Assembly (NCBI GenBank): GCA_002451755.1
Contig: DKDF01000050.1
Coordinates: forward strand, 1 to 22,772
DNA: 22,772 bases
From: Ruminococcaceae bacterium UBA6855
GTDB lineage: Bacteria; Bacillota; Clostridia; Oscillospirales; Acutalibacteraceae
Direction of reading: 5' to 3'
Shown here one piece after another: positions 21,988-22,772 of this stretch. How positions within the stretch are numbered: the stretch's first letter is position 1; the number at the start of each line of letters is the position of its first letter. The position numbers and the translations under genes were made by a program. The notes beneath the pieces are model-generated. The model had not been told where the DNA came from. It saw only the letters and a list, made by a program, of their open reading frames with translations, and made no database searches.

Positions 21988-22274
21988 TTTGCCGCCTCCC
22001 CATCTGCGTTTTCGTAGCGCTCGTCGCCCCACCATGCGGGCATAAGCTCGCCCAAGGTGACGGTTTCGCGCTCGTCATAATCGGTCATTATCTGCATATT
22101 GCGATTCCTATCCGACAGCTGCAAGAAGAACTCGCGGCACGCGCCGCAGGGCATTCCGCTGCCGCCTCCGTAAGGCGGACGGTCGCGAAAAGCGATGAGT
22201 CTCTTGACAACGGTCTGACCGCTTTGCAGATACATATTGAGCTCGGCGGCACAGAGCTTTTTCCAAATACCCAT
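21984..22274 (-). CDS. truncated cytidine-deaminase-like protein (probable internal deletion)
   Basis: A 96-residue product that matches the C-terminal half of a clostridial cytidine-deaminase-like family: LNMYLQSGQTVVKRLIAF, then PPYGGGSGMPCGACREFF with zinc ligands Cys43 and Cys46, and VTLGELMPAWWG near the end. Full-length relatives, as I remember them, are about 140 residues, with the catalytic Cys-Ala-Glu motif before this part. Here MGIWKKL, which looks like the normal N-terminus, joins directly to CAAELNMYL, so roughly 45 residues including the intact CAE motif are gone. The frame, the GAGG ribosome site and the ATGA overlap with nnr are preserved. It is probably not an active deaminase. 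A divergent functional form or an assembly error cannot be excluded. Confidence 0.7.
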   Translation of the reverse strand: MGIWKKLCAAELNMYLQSGQTVVKRLIAFRDRPPYGGGSGMPCGACREFFLQLSDRNRNMQIMTDYDERETVTLGELMPAWWGDERYENADGEAAK

Positions 22275-22290
22275 AGTATTCCTCACTTTT

Positions 22291-22323
22291 ATAAAACAAG
22301 GGACTGCCGCGCGGACAGTCCCC
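22291..22323 (-). terminator. intrinsic terminator of the clp gene
   Basis: On the minus strand GGGACTG and CAGTCCC (22316-22322 and 22300-22306) pair, with a GC-rich palindromic centre, and are followed by TTGTTTTATAAAA. It begins six bases after the clp stop. Genes downstream need readthrough or an unseen promoter. Confidence 0.85.
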
Positions 22324-22328
22324 GATTA

Positions 22329-22772
22329 TCATTTTGCGTCGATAACTACTTTTCCGTCCTCGACAAAGGCGCGGACTTCGCTCAGCGGAGACGAAGCGTG
22401 GTCAACGATAGCGTTGGCTATCTTATCCTCGACCTGCCGCCTGATATTGTTCCGCAGGTCGCGCGCTCCGCGCAGACCGCCCTCGGACATCGAGGCGATA
22501 AGCTTCGGCACACTCTCATCCCACGAGAACGCGATGCCCTTGTCGCGCAGAGGCTCGACAAGCTCGGTGAGCATGAGATTCGATATCTGCTCAAGATTCT
22601 CCGGGGTCAGGTCGTTGAAGACGACTATCTCGTCAACTCTGCCGATAAACTCCGGGCGCAGGAACTCTCTGAGTGCCTTGAGCGCCTTTTCTTTATTGGC
22701 GTCGTTCTGATTCTTTGCAAAGCCCATGACACCCTCGCGGCGTTCGCTGCCGGCGTTGGAGGTCATGATGAT
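22329..22772 (-). CDS. Clp protease ATP-binding subunit / ClpB-type chaperone (C-terminal part)
   Basis: The last 147 codons of a Clp/Hsp100 AAA+ protein; the gene enters from the right edge. The visible part begins in the second ATPase module at IIMTSNAGS (sensor 1 region), continues with EFLRPEFIGRVDEIVVFN (arginine finger in the FIGR segment) and then the C-terminal D2-small domain, with sensor 2 at GGLRGARDLRN. It ends shortly after that domain, without a long extra tail. It could be ClpC, ClpA, ClpE or ClpB; the fragment lacks the N-terminal domains needed to decide. It is followed by a strong terminator. Confidence 0.9.
   Translation of the reverse strand: MIMTSNAGSERREGVMGFAKNQNDANKEKALKALREFLRPEFIGRVDEIVVFNDLTPENLEQISNLMLTELVEPLRDKGIAFSWDESVPKLIASMSEGGLRGARDLRNNIRRQVEDKIANAIVDHASSPLSEVRAFVEDGKVVIDAK

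Noticed and set aside
1..22772. tRNA or rRNA genes
   Set aside because: No cloverleaf or rRNA-like sequence was noticed on either strand on reading through.

Overview
The window looks like a chromosomal segment of a spore-forming-lineage, low-GC-phylum Clostridia bacterium with fairly GC-rich codon use, most like the Oscillospirales/Ruminococcaceae. Reasons: WhiA, RapZ, HprK, a Bce-type two-component/ABC module, a YdcC-position lipoprotein next to Nnr and MazF, a Spo0A-box-like site, Shine-Dalgarno AGGAGG starts, and GC-rich intergenic palindromic repeats. The taxonomic call is inference from gene content.

Layout. (1) 1-1931, minus strand: a Bce-like detoxification/sensing module: OmpR-family regulator, short two-helix histidine kinase, then the start of an ABC transporter ATPase that runs off the left edge, with a candidate regulator box before the transporter. 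(2) 2100-2510, plus: a cysteine-rich cupin protein. (3) 2511-4035: a gene-poor stretch with one small hypothetical gene (2691-2984, minus), a strongly structured leader or ncRNA just upstream of it, a second short RNA candidate with an intrinsic terminator that shares the same diverged promoter and 5' module, two GC-rich repeat elements, and a possible decayed coding fragment. (4) 4036-5966, plus: a LytTR response regulator overlapped by an AgrC-like sensor whose ATP-binding motifs look degenerate. A bidirectional terminator follows. (5) 6065-9481, minus: pfkA then pcrA, from a clear promoter. (6) 9597-18881, minus: a long colinear block hprK-glcK-murB-rapZ-whiA-dnaE-acyltransferase with short gaps, from a good promoter upstream of hprK. 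It links carbon catabolite control (HprK, glucokinase, PfkA), cell-wall precursor synthesis (MurB), RapZ/WhiA control and replication (DnaE). (7) 18960-19414: intergenic mosaic of three GC-rich repeat types. (8) 19415-22772, minus: clp ATPase (partial), truncated cytidine-deaminase-like gene, bifunctional nnr, a TTG-start lipoprotein gene and a mazF toxin with no adjacent antitoxin.

The most interesting part is 2985-3900. Two diverged direct repeats of about 135 bp (3095-3229 and 3760-3895) each carry, read on the minus strand, a conserved upstream block with tandem 9-mers 18 bp apart, a TAAAAT -10-like box, a small hairpin whose sequence changed but whose pairing was kept, and a CUCCU-rich stretch resembling anti-Shine-Dalgarno sequence. 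One copy then runs into an intrinsic terminator (a roughly 100-nt sRNA candidate). The other runs into an elaborate GC-rich fold ending at the start codon of a small gene. The second could be a member of the raiA-motif RNA class, which I could not test here.
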